Notes: generated by a model not told the origin, from the sequence alone. Positions 24,736 to 34,583 are shown, counted from the first letter of the stretch. The stretch is DNA of 64,000 nucleotides from CAWBCR01 sp963787375 (GCA_963787375.1 CAWBCR010000029.1:62001-126000); one strand, 5' to 3'. Numbers and translations: made by a program.

Positions 24736-26013
24736 TGGCTGGAGCGCCACCCGCTGCCCGCGCACCCGCAGAAGCAGCAGCCCGCTGGCGGCGATGCACA
24801 CCGCGCCGAACACGAACAGCGCGGTGTAGCCGGCAAACGCGCCCGGTCGGGCCGCGTTGAGCAGGTCGATGAATGGGCCTTCCAGCCGGCCCAGCGCGCC
24901 CGCCCCGGCGGTCGCCAGGTTGGTGAGGCCGAGGAACTTGCCTGCGTCGGCGGCGGGCGCGAGCCGGTTGGCCAGCGCCCAGTTCGCGGTGAGGAACAGC
25001 CCGATCCCCGCGCCCAGCACGCTGCCGTAGACGATCAGCATGGTGGGGGTGCGGGCGGCGAGCAGCAGCAGCGCGCCCGCCGCGCCCAGCACGCTCGACG
25101 CGGCCATGATCAGCTTTGCGCCGAAGCGGTCGGTCAGCCAGCCGCCCGCCACCGTGAAGGCCAGCAGCGCCAGCGTGATCGCCGCCAGCAGGTCGCCGGT
25201 CTGGCGGGCGGGGTTGGGCACCTGGAGCACGTCGCGCAGGTAGTACTGCGCGAATGACTGGATGCCGTAGATGCCCAGCAGGTAGGCGAAGCGTGTGACG
25301 ATCAGCCACCAGTAATCGGTGTGCTGGCGGAAGTCGATGCGGAACAGGTCGGACAGCGCAACGCGCACCGACTGCCCTGCGCTGCCCGCCGCCGCGCCCG
25401 CCTGCTGCGACGGCTCCTCACGCGTGCCGAGCAGCGTCACCGCCGCTGCGACAGCCAGCACGGCAGCAATCGCGCCGACGGCCAGCGCGGGGTGGCGGGC
25501 CTGCGGGTCGAGCAGGCGACCGGCCAGCAGCGAGGCGACGACCAGCCCGCCCATGTCCATCAGGTTCTTGAGGCCGCTGGCCGCGCCAAGCTGGTCGGGC
25601 GGGACGCGGTCGGGCAGCAGCCCTTGCAGCGGGCCGTGCGCGGTGTTCGAGCTGACCTGCAGGCCGATGTAGCCGATCACCAGCCCGACCAGCCCGGCGG
25701 CCCAGGCCAGCACCGCCAGGAAGACGAAGTCGACCAGCGTGCCGATCAGCATCAGCGGGCGGCGGCGTCCCCAGCGCGACTGCCAGCGGTCGCTGACCGC
25801 GCCGGAGATCGGCTGCAAGACCATGGCGATGACCAGCCCGGCGAAGGTCAGCAGGCCGAGGTAGGTGTTCTTGTGGGCCTCCGGCACAAAGTTGAGCAGC
25901 ACGGCGGGCAGGATGATGGGGTGCAGGCTGTTCCACATGAACGACAGCCCGACCCAGTAGGCGTTGAGCGTGAGCATGTCGCGGAGCGAGGCGCGCTTGG
26001 GCACGGTGGTCAT
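24727..26013 (-). CDS. MFS transporter, GPH/sugar-porter-like
   Basis: A 428-residue integral membrane protein with about 12 hydrophobic segments and a central polar loop. The helix 2-3 loop PISGAVSDRWQSRWGRRRPL is the MFS signature in the form typical of sucrose/GPH-type cation symporters. PDRVPPDQLGAASGLKNLMD is another conserved loop. Substrate cannot be read. The ATG at 26013 has GAGGAG upstream; the frame's earlier ATG at 26067 adds a polar leader. It sits downstream of the acyltransferase on the same strand, suggesting export or import of a lipid-linked or sugar substrate (inference). Confidence 0.85.
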   Translation of the reverse strand: MTTVPKRASLRDMLTLNAYWVGLSFMWNSLHPIILPAVLLNFVPEAHKNTYLGLLTFAGLVIAMVLQPISGAVSDRWQSRWGRRRPLMLIGTLVDFVFLAVLAWAAGLVGLVIGYIGLQVSSNTAHGPLQGLLPDRVPPDQLGAASGLKNLMDMGGLVVASLLAGRLLDPQARHPALAVGAIAAVLAVAAAVTLLGTREEPSQQAGAAAGSAGQSVRVALSDLFRIDFRQHTDYWWLIVTRFAYLLGIYGIQSFAQYYLRDVLQVPNPARQTGDLLAAITLALLAFTVAGGWLTDRFGAKLIMAASSVLGAAGALLLLAARTPTMLIVYGSVLGAGIGLFLTANWALANRLAPAADAGKFLGLTNLATAGAGALGRLEGPFIDLLNAARPGAFAGYTALFVFGAVCIAASGLLLLRVRGQRVALQPGG

Positions 26014-26061
26014 GGGCAGGCTCCTCTCTGGTAGACCAGTCAGGCAGTGCGGCGGGCAGAA

Positions 26062-26115
26062 CCTCACCCCGTCTCGCTGCGCTCAACTCCCCTCTCCAAT
26101 TTGGAGAGGGGGAAG
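26062..26115. repeat. Dispersed CTCTCCAAATTTGGAGAG-type repeat, copy 2
   Basis: ACCTCACCCCGTCTCGC...CTCAACTC, then a CCTCTCCAATTTGGAGAGG core and GGGAAG. It fills the gap between the MFS and acyltransferase genes and shares its outer arms with the copy at 62097. Confidence 0.78.
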
Positions 26116-26153
26116 ACGAACCGCCAGGGGCGGATCGCGGGGGCGAGGTTCTT

Positions 26154-26942
26154 TCAGCCAAACTCCCCGCGCAGGCGGGGCGGCAGCAGCGCGGCGATGC
26201 GCCCCATCACGACGCGTGCCGCCAGCCGGTCGCGCTGATCGGGCGGGAGGCTGGCGGGCACGTCGAGCGGGGCGGGCGGGCCGAAGCGCAGCCACAGCGC
26301 GCCGCCGTCCTCGTACAATCCCAGCGGTGCAATCGGCAGCCCGGCCTCGGCCAGGTGCTGCATGAAGCGCCCCACGCCCGGCGGCGGCCAGCCGAGCACA
26401 CCGCCGGGGCTGTCCTGCCCCTCAGGGGCCAGCCCAACAATAGGCGCGTCGGACTGGTGAACGTAGGCCAGCACGGCACGCACCGCCGCGCTGCGCCGCG
26501 CGATCTCGGTGGGGGCGGGCGGCATGGGCGGCATCAGCGTGAAGCCGTAGGCGCGGGCGACACCGGCCAGCGCCCATTCGCTGACGGGGCGGGCAGCGGG
26601 CGCGTACCAGCGACCGGGGAAGGTCCATGCGGCGGTGATAATCCAGTGCACGTCGGCGGGGATGACGGCGGAGGGAGCCAGCGCCGTCCAGCCGGCGAAG
26701 TAGCCGGGCCGGAAGTAGTGATTTACGACCAGCAGGCACGGCCCCTGCGTGGGGATGTGCTCGCGCCCGTCGACGCGCAGCGGCGGCGTGATGCGCTCGC
26801 AAAGGGTGCGCGCGTCGGCGCGGAAGGAGCGCCGCCCGCTGGTCAGGATCGACGCGGCCAAGCGCAGCCCCACGCCGACCGGCAGCGGGTAGCGGGGGGA
26901 GTCGACGGGATGCAGGACGTTGGCGCGGTCAGGGGCGATCAC
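26154..26942 (-). CDS. PlsC-like acyltransferase-family protein
   Basis: A 262-residue protein resembling the lysophospholipid acyltransferase (PlsC) superfamily: LLVVNHYFRPGYFAGW stands where the usual NHxxxxD motif lies, and GLAPEGQDSPGG matches the EGxR-type block. The Asp of HX4D is replaced by Gly, so activity is uncertain. GLPIAPLGLYEDGGALWLRF resembles the block IV region. GTG start at 26942. It is the first gene of the acyltransferase-MFS-SDR set, and its 5' end is duplicated in the remnant at 24506. Confidence 0.68.
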   Translation of the reverse strand: MIAPDRANVLHPVDSPRYPLPVGVGLRLAASILTSGRRSFRADARTLCERITPPLRVDGREHIPTQGPCLLVVNHYFRPGYFAGWTALAPSAVIPADVHWIITAAWTFPGRWYAPAARPVSEWALAGVARAYGFTLMPPMPPAPTEIARRSAAVRAVLAYVHQSDAPIVGLAPEGQDSPGGVLGWPPPGVGRFMQHLAEAGLPIAPLGLYEDGGALWLRFGPPAPLDVPASLPPDQRDRLAARVVMGRIAALLPPRLRGEFG

Positions 26943-27035
26943 GGCTAGTGTACCTTACGCAGCGCGGGATCATGCGATCAATGGTACGAGGATCGGGGCG
27001 GGCGGGCAAATGGGCCCATATCAACCTGCGGCGGT

Positions 27036-27198
27036 GAGAAAACCTTAACCGCAGAGAACGCAGAGGTCGCAGAGAGGACGAAGAGGATCGTCCACAGATT
27101 ACACAGATAACACAGATTTTCTGATTCTTCCTCTGCGCGCTCTGCGGCCTCCGCGGTTAGTCTTTTTCCTCTTTGCGCCCCTTGCGCCCTGGCGGTGA
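27036..27198. repeat. Dispersed AACCGCAGAG palindromic repeat element
   Basis: Left arm TTAACCGCAGAGAACGCAGA, centre TCCACAGATTACACAGAT, right arm CTGCGGCCTCCGCGGTTAG and an outer CTTTGCGCCCCTTGCGCCC. The arms are imperfect inverted repeats, so the element could fold into a long hairpin. It lies in an intergenic gap and is otherwise noncoding. Confidence 0.85.
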
Positions 27199-27202
27199 AT
27201 GC

Positions 27203-28018
27203 CTACGTCTGGCACTGCGGGCAGATGAAGCTGACCGTCGAGCCGACGCGGATCTCCTCGATGGGCGTGGCGCAGCGCGGGCACGGCTCGCCGGTGCGGT
27301 AGCCGATGCGCCGGTGCTCGGTCCACGTGCCGGTGCGGCCATACACGTCCTGCTCGCCGGGGCCCGGCCCCATGTCGATGCCCTCGTTGAGCGTGGTGAG
27401 AATCCCGGCGTGCAGCCGCGCGATGTCGTCGGCGTCGAGCGCGCTGGCCTTGCGCTCAGGATGCAGGCGGGCGTACCACAGCGCATCCTGCACGTAGACG
27501 TTACCGATCCCGGCGATGAAGCGCTGGTCGAGCAGGTAGGACTTGATCCGCCCGCGCTTGCCGTCCAGCATCTCCGCCAGCTTCTCGACAGTGAAGGACG
27601 GGTCGAGCGGCTCGACGCCCAGGTCGCCGATCTGCGGGTGCGCGCCCAGCGCCCCCGGCACGACCCAGTGCACGCTGCCGAACCACCAGTGATGGATCCA
27701 CAACTGGTCGCCATCGGCGAAACGGAACACCACGCGCTCGTGGGCAGGGTCTGGCAATTCATCGGCGTGGTGCAGGCGCACCTCGCCGCCCATGCCCTGG
27801 TTGAGCGCCAGCGTGCTGCCGTCGTCGAGATCGCACAGCACCCACTTGCCGCGCTGCCGGATCGCGCCCAGCGCGCGCCCGGCGACCTTCTTGGCAAAGT
27901 CGTCAGGCTCCAGGTTGAGGCATTTCGGCTGGTTGACCTCGACCGCGGCGATGGTCCTGCCGCGCAGCGCCTCGTCCATGCTGCGGGCCAGGATCACGAT
28001 GTCGGGCAGCTCGGGCAT
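27203..28018 (-). CDS. mutM: Formamidopyrimidine-DNA glycosylase family protein
   Basis: Bifunctional base-excision repair enzyme (glycosylase plus AP lyase) or a close relative. The start MPELPDI provides catalytic P2 and E3; K58 in RQRGKW is the conserved lysine; the H2TH region reads SYLLDQRFIAGIGNVYVQDA with the IAGIGN(V/I)Y motif; the C-terminal zinc finger has CPRC and CPQC. 271 residues matches Fpg. Compared with textbook Fpg the start is LPD rather than LPEVE and MTGxL is replaced by MGGEV, so it may be a specialised paralogue. ATG 28018 has AAGGAG upstream. Confidence 0.88.
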   Translation of the reverse strand: MPELPDIVILARSMDEALRGRTIAAVEVNQPKCLNLEPDDFAKKVAGRALGAIRQRGKWVLCDLDDGSTLALNQGMGGEVRLHHADELPDPAHERVVFRFADGDQLWIHHWWFGSVHWVVPGALGAHPQIGDLGVEPLDPSFTVEKLAEMLDGKRGRIKSYLLDQRFIAGIGNVYVQDALWYARLHPERKASALDADDIARLHAGILTTLNEGIDMGPGPGEQDVYGRTGTWTEHRRIGYRTGEPCPRCATPIEEIRVGSTVSFICPQCQT

Positions 28019-28042
28019 GGGGGCGATCTCCTTACGAGGGCG

Positions 28043-28069
28043 CAGGGGGCACGGTACGCCGTGCCCCTG
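28043..28069 (-). terminator. Terminator-like hairpin after the CPBP gene
   Basis: CAGGGG(G)CACGG pairs with CCGTGCCCCTG around a short loop, 35 bases past the stop at 28104 and just upstream of mutM. Confidence 0.6.
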
Positions 28070-28103
28070 TCAGGCAGGCAATGTCAAAAGGTCGGACGTT
28101 GAG

Positions 28104-28955
28104 TTACGCCGCAATCTCCGCCTGTTCCTGGTTCGGCTGGTAGCCAAGCCGACCGCGTGTCAGGACAAGAATCAGGAGCGCCAGCACCGCCATTGGGATA
28201 GCGAGGGGCAGGTCCGTGCTGGTCACGCTGGGGGCAGTAAAGAGCGGTATCGCGATAGAACCAAAGGTGTTGTAGCTGGCATGCAGCAATATCGCGATGA
28301 ATACACTCTCTCCAGTATGGTTGAAGACCCAGGTAAAAATGATCGCCAGGGACATAACCTCCAGGAAGAAGACGGGTAACTGGTTGTAGAAGGGAGATAA
28401 ACCGGTGCCCGGCCCTCCCTTTTGAGCAAAGGTAAGGAAGTCCTCCAGGTGCCAGAAGGTCCACAGGACACCCAGCAGCAGGGTCGCCCGCAGCGCACCA
28501 TAGCGGGATTGCATACGCGGCAGCGCGAAGCCGCGCCAGCCGATCTCCTCGCCCAACGGCCCACCGCCAAAAAAGATGAGGATGAACATAATCGGAAAGC
28601 TCACCAGCGTGGAGCGGGTTACACCTTGAAAGCTCGCCAGCGCGCCCGGCATGACGAGGATCCCCAGCAGCATCACCACCGGAATGCCCAGCAGGATGAA
28701 CACATACCACTGCCAGCCCGCGCGCAATTGTAGAAGGCGGCTTCTCAGGTGGCGCCAGCCTTCTTTCCCTTCCATGATACGGAACATGATGTATCCAGAC
28801 ACGGCTGGCCCGAACGATTTGAGAATGAAGAACAAGTTGTAGAACGAGGCTTTGGGCAGGACGCCCCAATCTGCAAGCACAAAGGGTATGTTTACGATCC
28901 AGGAGAATGCGTACGCCATGAAAAAGAAGGAGACAGGGGATGCTGCCGCATCCAC
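28104..28955 (-). CDS. CPBP-family intramembrane glutamic-type protease
   Basis: A multi-pass membrane protein of about 283 residues with the CPBP (Abi/CaaX protease) motifs: GEEIGWRGFALPRM (motif 1 with catalytic EE and R), LWTFWHLEDFL (FxxxH, motif 2) and LLHASYNTFG (HxxxN, motif 3). Such proteins cleave prenylated or other membrane substrates, or act in bacteriocin immunity. The start is uncertain; I prefer the GTG at 28955 preceding SPVSFFFMAYAFSW, with GGGGAA upstream, while an open frame extends to 29090 without signal character. Visibly lower GC than its neighbours. Confidence 0.88.
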   Translation of the reverse strand: MDAAASPVSFFFMAYAFSWIVNIPFVLADWGVLPKASFYNLFFILKSFGPAVSGYIMFRIMEGKEGWRHLRSRLLQLRAGWQWYVFILLGIPVVMLLGILVMPGALASFQGVTRSTLVSFPIMFILIFFGGGPLGEEIGWRGFALPRMQSRYGALRATLLLGVLWTFWHLEDFLTFAQKGGPGTGLSPFYNQLPVFFLEVMSLAIIFTWVFNHTGESVFIAILLHASYNTFGSIAIPLFTAPSVTSTDLPLAIPMAVLALLILVLTRGRLGYQPNQEQAEIAA

Positions 28956-29249
28956 TGCTGCAGATTCCCCGAAGTGGACGTTGACGGACTGGATGTCATT
29001 GAAGTGTTCATGAGAACAATCCTCTATGTGCCAAAGTCTGGCTATGGTGTGATATGGTTCTCGCACGCACATAGAATTGAGCCAGATCACCCAACGATCA
29101 AGTGTCGTCCATCAAATATCGCGTTGACAGAAAGCACCTCAATAACCGAATCAAGCGTCAAGATATCGGCGCAGTCGGACAGCCTGAAACTCAGGGCGGA
29201 GTGCCGGGCAGGAGCGGTGATGGGCGTCCGGGCAGCGCCCCGCATCGCA

Positions 29250-29831
29250 TTATCCCGGCGTGACGCGCTCCCAGCCGCCGGGGTAATCGACGACCAGCCC
29301 GTCCTCGTCGACGGCGATCTCGGCGGAAAAGCCGCTGGCGCTCTCGTAACGATAGCGCGATGAGTCGAGGCGGGTGTAGGTCTGGCGCAGCGGTTCGAGT
29401 GTGAGGCCGGGCAGGCGCATCCACGCGGCGGAAATCTCCGCGCTCTGGCCGACGTCCAGGTTGAGCCGCCGGATGGCGACGGTGTTGGTGGCGGGCGTGA
29501 AGCCCAGGTCGATGTCGGTGCAGGCGGCCAGGTGCGCCAGGTCGAGCGTGCCGGTGTAGTCGAGCCACTCGCCCTGCGGGGCCAGCCCGATGCGCCGCGT
29601 GAGCAGCTCGGTGCCGGTCAGCACGTTCACGCCGACCATCCCGGTGCGCCAGAAGCGGTCGCAGCTCACGCGGTAGGTGATCTTGGCCGGCTGGCCGTCG
29701 ATGGCCGTCAGGATCACGCCCTCCAGCGACCAGCCGGAGCGAGTCCCGTGCAGATGGCAGTGGTCGAGATGAGCCGCGCCCTCGCCCGCCGTGCGCCAGA
29801 TCACAGCCGTTTCAGTCATCAATGTGTCCAT
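29250..29831 (-). CDS. Putative glycolipid-binding family protein
   Basis: A 193-residue protein matching my recollection of the PF06475 glycolipid-binding pattern: AVIWRTAGEGAAHLDHCHLH near the start, LEGVILTAIDGQPAKITYRV, then CDRFWRTGMVGV and the ending GFSAEIAVDEDGLVVDYPGG. The family has a beta-barrel-like fold with a DUF1794/nitrobindin-like relationship; the ligand is unproven. Cytoplasmic by absence of a signal peptide. An alternative ATG lies at 29819. A 294-base gap separates it from the CPBP gene and holds nothing recognisable. Confidence 0.78.
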   Translation of the reverse strand: MDTLMTETAVIWRTAGEGAAHLDHCHLHGTRSGWSLEGVILTAIDGQPAKITYRVSCDRFWRTGMVGVNVLTGTELLTRRIGLAPQGEWLDYTGTLDLAHLAACTDIDLGFTPATNTVAIRRLNLDVGQSAEISAAWMRLPGLTLEPLRQTYTRLDSSRYRYESASGFSAEIAVDEDGLVVDYPGGWERVTPG

Positions 29832-29910
29832 GCCCGGTATTGTACCAGCCGGGGGCAGGAGTTGTCACGCAGGGGCGCGCTGTCCGCGCGGCGGCTGCCC
29901 GACGGCTTCC

Positions 29911-31445
29911 CTACTTAACATAGTCCTTCACATACAGGCCGATCTCTGGGATGTCGGGGAGCTGCGCCTCGTACAGCCACGCGTGGAAGAAATCGCCCAG
30001 GTCCTGCCCGCTGATCTCCTCCGCCAGCGCCACGAAGTCCTCGATGCTGGCGTTGCCGTCGCGGTAGCGGTCGGCGTAGGTGCGCATAATCCTGAAGAAG
30101 ACATCGTCGCCGACCTTCGCCCGCAGCGCGCGAAGCGCCATCCCGCCGCGCACGTAGACCACCTGGTTGAACAGCGCATCGGGGCCGGGATCGCCGATGA
30201 TCATCGTCTGGCCGTGGTCGATGCGGGCCAGGTAGCTGTACATGCCGCGTATCTGGTCGTCGGCGGCGGCAGGGCCCGCCAGTCCTCCAGCCACAGATTG
30301 CTGGCGTAGGTGGCGAAGCCCTCGTTGAGCCAGATGTCCTGCCAGCGCGACAGGCTGACGCTGTCGCCGAACCACTGGTGGGCCAGCTCGTGCGCCACGA
30401 CGTACTCGTCGTTGAAGCTGGTGCCAAAGGTGATCAGCGTCTGTGTCTCCAGCGAGAAGTTGAATTCGCGCGGGTAGACGACCACCCCCGCCTCGTCGAA
30501 GGGGTAGGGGCCGAACACCGACGTGTAGTAGTCGAGCATGTCGCCGATCCGGTCAAAGTGGGCGCGGGTCTCGGCGGGCAGGTCGGGCGGGAAGAAGCTG
30601 CGCAGCGCGATGCCGCCTGCCGAGCGCGATTTGACCTCGTTGAACTGGCTGATGCCCACCGTGGCGAGGTAGCTGGCCATCGGGTAGCGCATCTCCCAGG
30701 CGAAGGTGCGCGTGCTGCCGTTGTCGGTGGTGCTGGTCAGCTCGCCGTTCGAGACGGCTGTGTACGGCCAGGGAACGGTGACGGTGATCGAGTAGGTGGC
30801 CTTGTCGAGCGGGTGGCCGTTGACGGCGTACCAGCCCTGCGCGCCGCTCGGCTCGCCGGCCACGACGACGCCATCGCCGAAGTAGTTCCAGCCGACGGAG
30901 TAGGTGACCTGGTCACGCGGGACGCCGTCGCCCGGCTCGCCGTGATACGTCAGGTTGACGGTGAACAAGTCGCCGCTGGCGATCTCGTTCGGCGGCGTGA
31001 TGATCAGCTCGCCCGACTGGCGCTCGTAGTTGGCCGGCTGCCCATCGAGCGTGAGGTCGCTCAGCGCCATCCCGGCGAAGTCAAGGTCGAACCGGGTGAG
31101 ATCCTGCGTGGCGATGGCGTCGATCTGCTCGCTGGCCTGGATCTGGTCGGTCGCCACGTCGACGGTCAGGTCGAGCGTGTAGTGCTGCACGTCGTAGCCG
31201 CTGTTGCCCATCAGCGGGAAGTACGAGTCGCCGATGCCTTCCGCGCCGACGGTCGAGTCGGCGGGCGTGGGCAGCGGCGCGATGGTCGGCGTGGCGCTGG
31301 CGCTCGGCGTGATGGGCGTGGCGGCGGGCGCGGGCAGGGACGTGGGCGGGATCGCGGTGGGCGCGGCGGCGGGCGCAACCGGGACGCTGCACGCGGCCAG
31401 CAGCGCAGCGGCGAGCAGGATCGGCAGGATTCGGCGGTGACTCAT
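29911..31445 (-). CDS. M1-family zinc metallopeptidase lipoprotein, frameshifted
   Basis: An exported lipoprotein peptidase: lipobox LLAAC (C19), Pro/Thr-rich linker to about residue 65, N-terminal saddle domain (HYTLDLTVDVATDQIQASEQ), then the gluzincin site HELAH at 352-356 with NEGFATY supplying the third zinc ligand E375. The usual GAMEN is replaced by SLETQTLITFG, a form common in bacterial members of this group. The frame breaks near 30280, after NLWLEDWR, and continues in another frame as a helical domain ending GLYVKDYVK, so the C-terminus is present. ATG 31445 follows AGGAG. It probably degrades peptides outside the membrane. Confidence 0.87.
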
Positions 31446-31539
31446 GGTGACTCCTGGCGCAAACAGGCGCTGTCTGTATTGTAAGGCAGGCTGGCCGGGG
31501 AGGGAATAGGGCAGTCAGACGGTTTGAGGCGGAAAAGAT

Positions 31540-31672
31540 GAACCGCAGAGAGCGCAGAGGAAGAGATTCAGTCCACAGATTTCACAGATGAAGAATCAGA
31601 GAATCTGTGTCATCTGTGGATGATTTCCTTTCCCCTCTCTGCGGCCTCTGCGCACTCTGCGATTAGCTTTCT
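31540..31672. repeat. Dispersed AACCGCAGAG palindromic repeat element
   Basis: GAACCGCAGAGAGCGCAGAG, centre CAGTCCACAGATTTCACAGA with its partner TCATCTGTGGATGA, and right arm CTCTGCGGCCTCTGCGCACT. It occupies most of the 313-base gap between the divergent M1 peptidase and HHH genes. Confidence 0.85.
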
Positions 31673-31758
31673 CCCGCCGTGCCGCTATCGGGGCGAGGCG
31701 ATTTCTACTATACTGGAATCAACCCATGCGCGCCGCGTGAAGTGAGACGGAGTAACCC

Positions 31759-32202
31759 GTGAGCCTTCCCGTCATCCTCATACTTGGCCTGTTGATCGGC
31801 TGGCTGGTGGAGTGGATCATCGACCTGCTGTACTGGCGGCGGCCCGCCACGCCGGCAGCGCCGCCAGCGCCGCCGCAGGCCGGGCAGCACATCCTTGAGG
31901 AACGGGTGGTCGTCAAGGTGCGCGAGCGCGAGGATTTGCAGGAGATCATCGGCATCGGCCCGACCTACGCGGGGCGCTTCCACGGAAAAGGCATCGACAC
32001 CTACGAGCAGTTAGCCCGCCTGACGCCTGAGGAGGCCGCGCGGATCGCCAAGGTGCAAAGCTGGCAAGGCGTCGACACCGCCGACTGGATCGCGCAGGCC
32101 CGGGCGCTGGCGCGGACCGTCGAGCAGGAGCAGGTCGTCTCGGATACGACGACACGCACGGAGGTCGGGCCGGGGTTCAGCGAGCAGGGCGGGGGCACAT
32201 GA
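31759..32202 (+). CDS. Membrane-anchored helix-hairpin-helix protein
   Basis: A 147-residue protein with one N-terminal membrane helix (LPVILILGLLIGWLVEWIID), a Pro/Ala-rich linker and a HhH region of the DUF4332/Rad51-N type: DLQEIIGIGPTYAGRFHGKG, then IDTYEQLARLTPEEAARIAK. HhH motifs often bind DNA without sequence specificity, but membrane-tethered forms of this group have no established role. The GTG at 31759 follows GGAG. The stop overlaps the next gene's start (ATGA), so the two are translationally coupled. Confidence 0.8.
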   Translation: MSLPVILILGLLIGWLVEWIIDLLYWRRPATPAAPPAPPQAGQHILEERVVVKVREREDLQEIIGIGPTYAGRFHGKGIDTYEQLARLTPEEAARIAKVQSWQGVDTADWIAQARALARTVEQEQVVSDTTTRTEVGPGFSEQGGGT

Positions 32203-33170
32203 TCAACAATCGCACCCCGCAGGAAGTGCTGCGCTACGACCTGTTCAAGCTGGTCGTCGCGCTGGCGCTGGTCCTGACCCTGGCGGTGCTGCTGTTCATC
32301 GGCGGCAGGCTGGCACGCACGCCGGCTGCCCCGCTCCCGCCGACTGCCACGCCCGCCACCGTGCCAACCGTCGCGGCCCCCACCCAGCCGCCGCCGACCG
32401 CCGTCCCAACGGCGGAAAGCCCGACCCCCGCCGAGAGCGGCAGCCAGACCGGCGAGGCGGCGATCAGCCCCGCGCCGACGATTGCGCTGCCGGACATGAG
32501 CAGCTTTACCGGCGGCGACCTGCCGCTGAGCGGCACCGGACAGCCCAACGTCGCGCTCCAGATTATCGTAGACGGGCAGGTGGTCGGAACCGTCACCACC
32601 GGCAGCGACGGCGCGTGGTCGGCGCTGGTCCCACTCGACGGGCCCGGCCCGCACACCATCGAGGTGCAGCAGGTGGCGGCCTCCGACGTCGCCAGCGTGG
32701 TCGTCGCGCCCGAACAGGGTATGGCGCTGCAAATCACCCGCCCCGTCGACGGCGCGCAGGTTGACGTGGGGATGGTCGACGTGGCCGGGATGGCCCCGCC
32801 GGACGTGCAGGTGCGGGTGTTTGTCGACGGGCAGCAAACCAACCTGGTGAACGTCGACGGCGGCGGCCTGTGGCAGGTCAACATCATGATGCTGACCGGC
32901 CCGCACACGCTGCGCATCGAATTGCGCGACCAGTCTGACCAGTCGAAGACGATCAGCATACAGGTGGTCATGCCGGACGGGCTACGCGGCTGCTCGACGG
33001 GCCGGCAGGAGGGCGATCAGTACGTGGTGGGGGTGTGCCAGACCATGTCGATCATCGCTCGCGACGTGGGCGTCAGCCTCGACTCGCTGATCGCCGCCAA
33101 CCCGCAGGTGCCGGACCCGGACGTTATCTACCCCGGCCAGACGCTCGCCGTGCCGACCGCCGCGCCGTAG
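32199..33170 (+). CDS. Membrane-anchored LysM protein with Ig-like repeats
   Basis: A 323-residue protein: one N-terminal membrane helix (residues about 15-37), a Thr/Pro-rich linker, two Ig-like/beta-sandwich units (LSGTGQPNVALQIIVDGQVV and VAGMAPPDVQVRVFVDGQQT mark their starts), and a C-terminal LysM domain (GDQYVVGVCQTMSIIARDVG ... YPGQTLAVP). LysM binds N-acetylglucosamine polymers, so it probably contacts cell-wall glycan or exopolysaccharide. It overlaps the preceding HhH gene by four bases, suggesting a joint role at the envelope. Confidence 0.83.
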   Translation: MINNRTPQEVLRYDLFKLVVALALVLTLAVLLFIGGRLARTPAAPLPPTATPATVPTVAAPTQPPPTAVPTAESPTPAESGSQTGEAAISPAPTIALPDMSSFTGGDLPLSGTGQPNVALQIIVDGQVVGTVTTGSDGAWSALVPLDGPGPHTIEVQQVAASDVASVVVAPEQGMALQITRPVDGAQVDVGMVDVAGMAPPDVQVRVFVDGQQTNLVNVDGGGLWQVNIMMLTGPHTLRIELRDQSDQSKTISIQVVMPDGLRGCSTGRQEGDQYVVGVCQTMSIIARDVGVSLDSLIAANPQVPDPDVIYPGQTLAVPTAAP

Positions 33171-33180
33171 GGGGAAGAGG

Positions 33181-33332
33181 CTTCACCGCAAAGTCGCAAA
33201 GGGCGCAAAGAAGAGAAAACCTAACCGCAGAGATCACAGAGCGCGCAGAGAGAAAAGAGGATTATCCACAGATTACACTGTGGACTGACTTCTTTCTCTG
33301 CGTGCTCTGCGATCTCTGCGGTTAGTCTTGTC
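33181..33332. repeat. Dispersed AACCGCAGAG palindromic repeat element
   Basis: Outer TTCACCGCAAAGTCGCAAAG, left arm CTAACCGCAGAGATCACAGA, shortened centre TCCACAGATTACACTGTGGA and right arm GCTCTGCGATCTCTGCGGTT. It fills the space between two convergent genes. Confidence 0.85.
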
Positions 33333-34583
33333 TTACAGCGCCTTGAGCAGCTTCTTGCCGAAGGTCGCCGGGTCGCTCTTCTCGACCACCACCTCATCCG
33401 CCTTGTGGAACTTGAGGAAGTCGCGCATGGCCTGCGCCACCCCCGCCGACGAGCTCGGAGTCCGGCTTGACGCCCGGCTCCAGGTACAGCGCGCGCAGCG
33501 TCAGCACCTTCGCCTTGCGGTCGAGCTTGGGGTCGAAGCGGCCCACCAGCCGGTCCCTGTGCAGGATCGGCAGGCAGAAGTAGCCCCAGATGCGGTCGGG
33601 CGCGCGCTTGTAGCATTCGAGCACCTGCTTGAAGCCCCACAGCGACACGTCGCGGCCAGCGGCCCACAACAGGCTGTCGAACGGGCTGAGGAACGTGGTG
33701 CGCTCGGCCCGGAGCGCGCCCTGCGCGGCCTGATCCAGCAGCGGCAGCGTGTCGCGGTGGGCGTACCACGCCGCCATCCGTCGTGCTGCTCGCCACCGAT
33801 CTCCACGAACGTCCCATCTTCGACCAGCGCCTCGGCGTGCTTGCGGCCCGTCCCGCGCTTGAGATAGGCGTAGTCGACGGCCTGCATCGGCTCGAAGACG
33901 CCCAGCCGCCGCCCGGCCTGCTCGACGAAATGGCGGCGCGCCTCGTCCTGCGTTGGCTCGGTCGTGTCGACCCAGCCCGGCAGCACCCGCTCGGTGAGGT
34001 CGTACACCCGCTGGAAGTTCACGCGATTGGCGATCATCACCTCGCCCGCCGCGAACAGGTATTCGAGCGCGTGTTTGGCGGGCTTCCAGTCCCACCAGCT
34101 CTCACGCTTGCGGCCATTGTATTCGAAGTCGGCGGCACGCAGCGCGCCCTCTTCCGCCAGCCGCCGCCGCACTTCCTCCAGCGTCGCCCGGTTGGTATTG
34201 TCGGTCGTCCAGCGCTCCCACCAGGTGCTGGGCGCGTTCACCTGACGCTGCATGGCGGGCAGGTAGTGGCGATAGTCCGCAAGCGGGATGACCGACGCGG
34301 CGTGGCCCCAGTACTCGAACAGCCGCCGCTCGCCGTCCTTGAAGATCAGCCCGTCGAAGTCGGCGGGCTGGTACGCGCCGAGCCGGCTCCACAGCGCGAG
34401 GTAGTGGCTGCGGGCGACCATGTGCAGCGTGTCGATCTGCACGCAGCCCAGCGCATCGACCGTGTCGTAGATCGCGTCGGGGGTGGGCGAGGGCTCCGCG
34501 CCGTTTGGCGTGGTCAGGCGCTGGGCATGCAGCGCGACGGCGCGCAGCGCGTGGAGCGGGTAGGGGGTGGTCGATGCGGTCAT
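33333..34583 (-). CDS. YcaQ-like winged-helix protein (HTH_42), two frame breaks
   Basis: Resembles the YcaQ/AlkX family of DNA glycosylases that unhook interstrand crosslinks. The signature LGCVQIDTLHMVARSHYLAL and LWSRLGAY is present; in E. coli YcaQ the catalytic residues lie in such a QxD-type motif, and QID is seen here. Other family segments are FEYWGHAASVIPL and DRIWGYFCLPILHRDRLVGR. The frame breaks near 33780 and again near 33445; the third segment ends FLKFHKADEVVVEKS and KKLLKAL at 33333. The total span is a multiple of three, so the two indels compensate. ATG 34583 follows GGAGGA. Confidence 0.8.

Noticed and set aside
33181..33332. Repeat element between convergent genes as a simple bidirectional terminator.
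   Set aside because: The same element also occurs in divergent gaps and has a conserved modular sequence far longer than a terminator needs.
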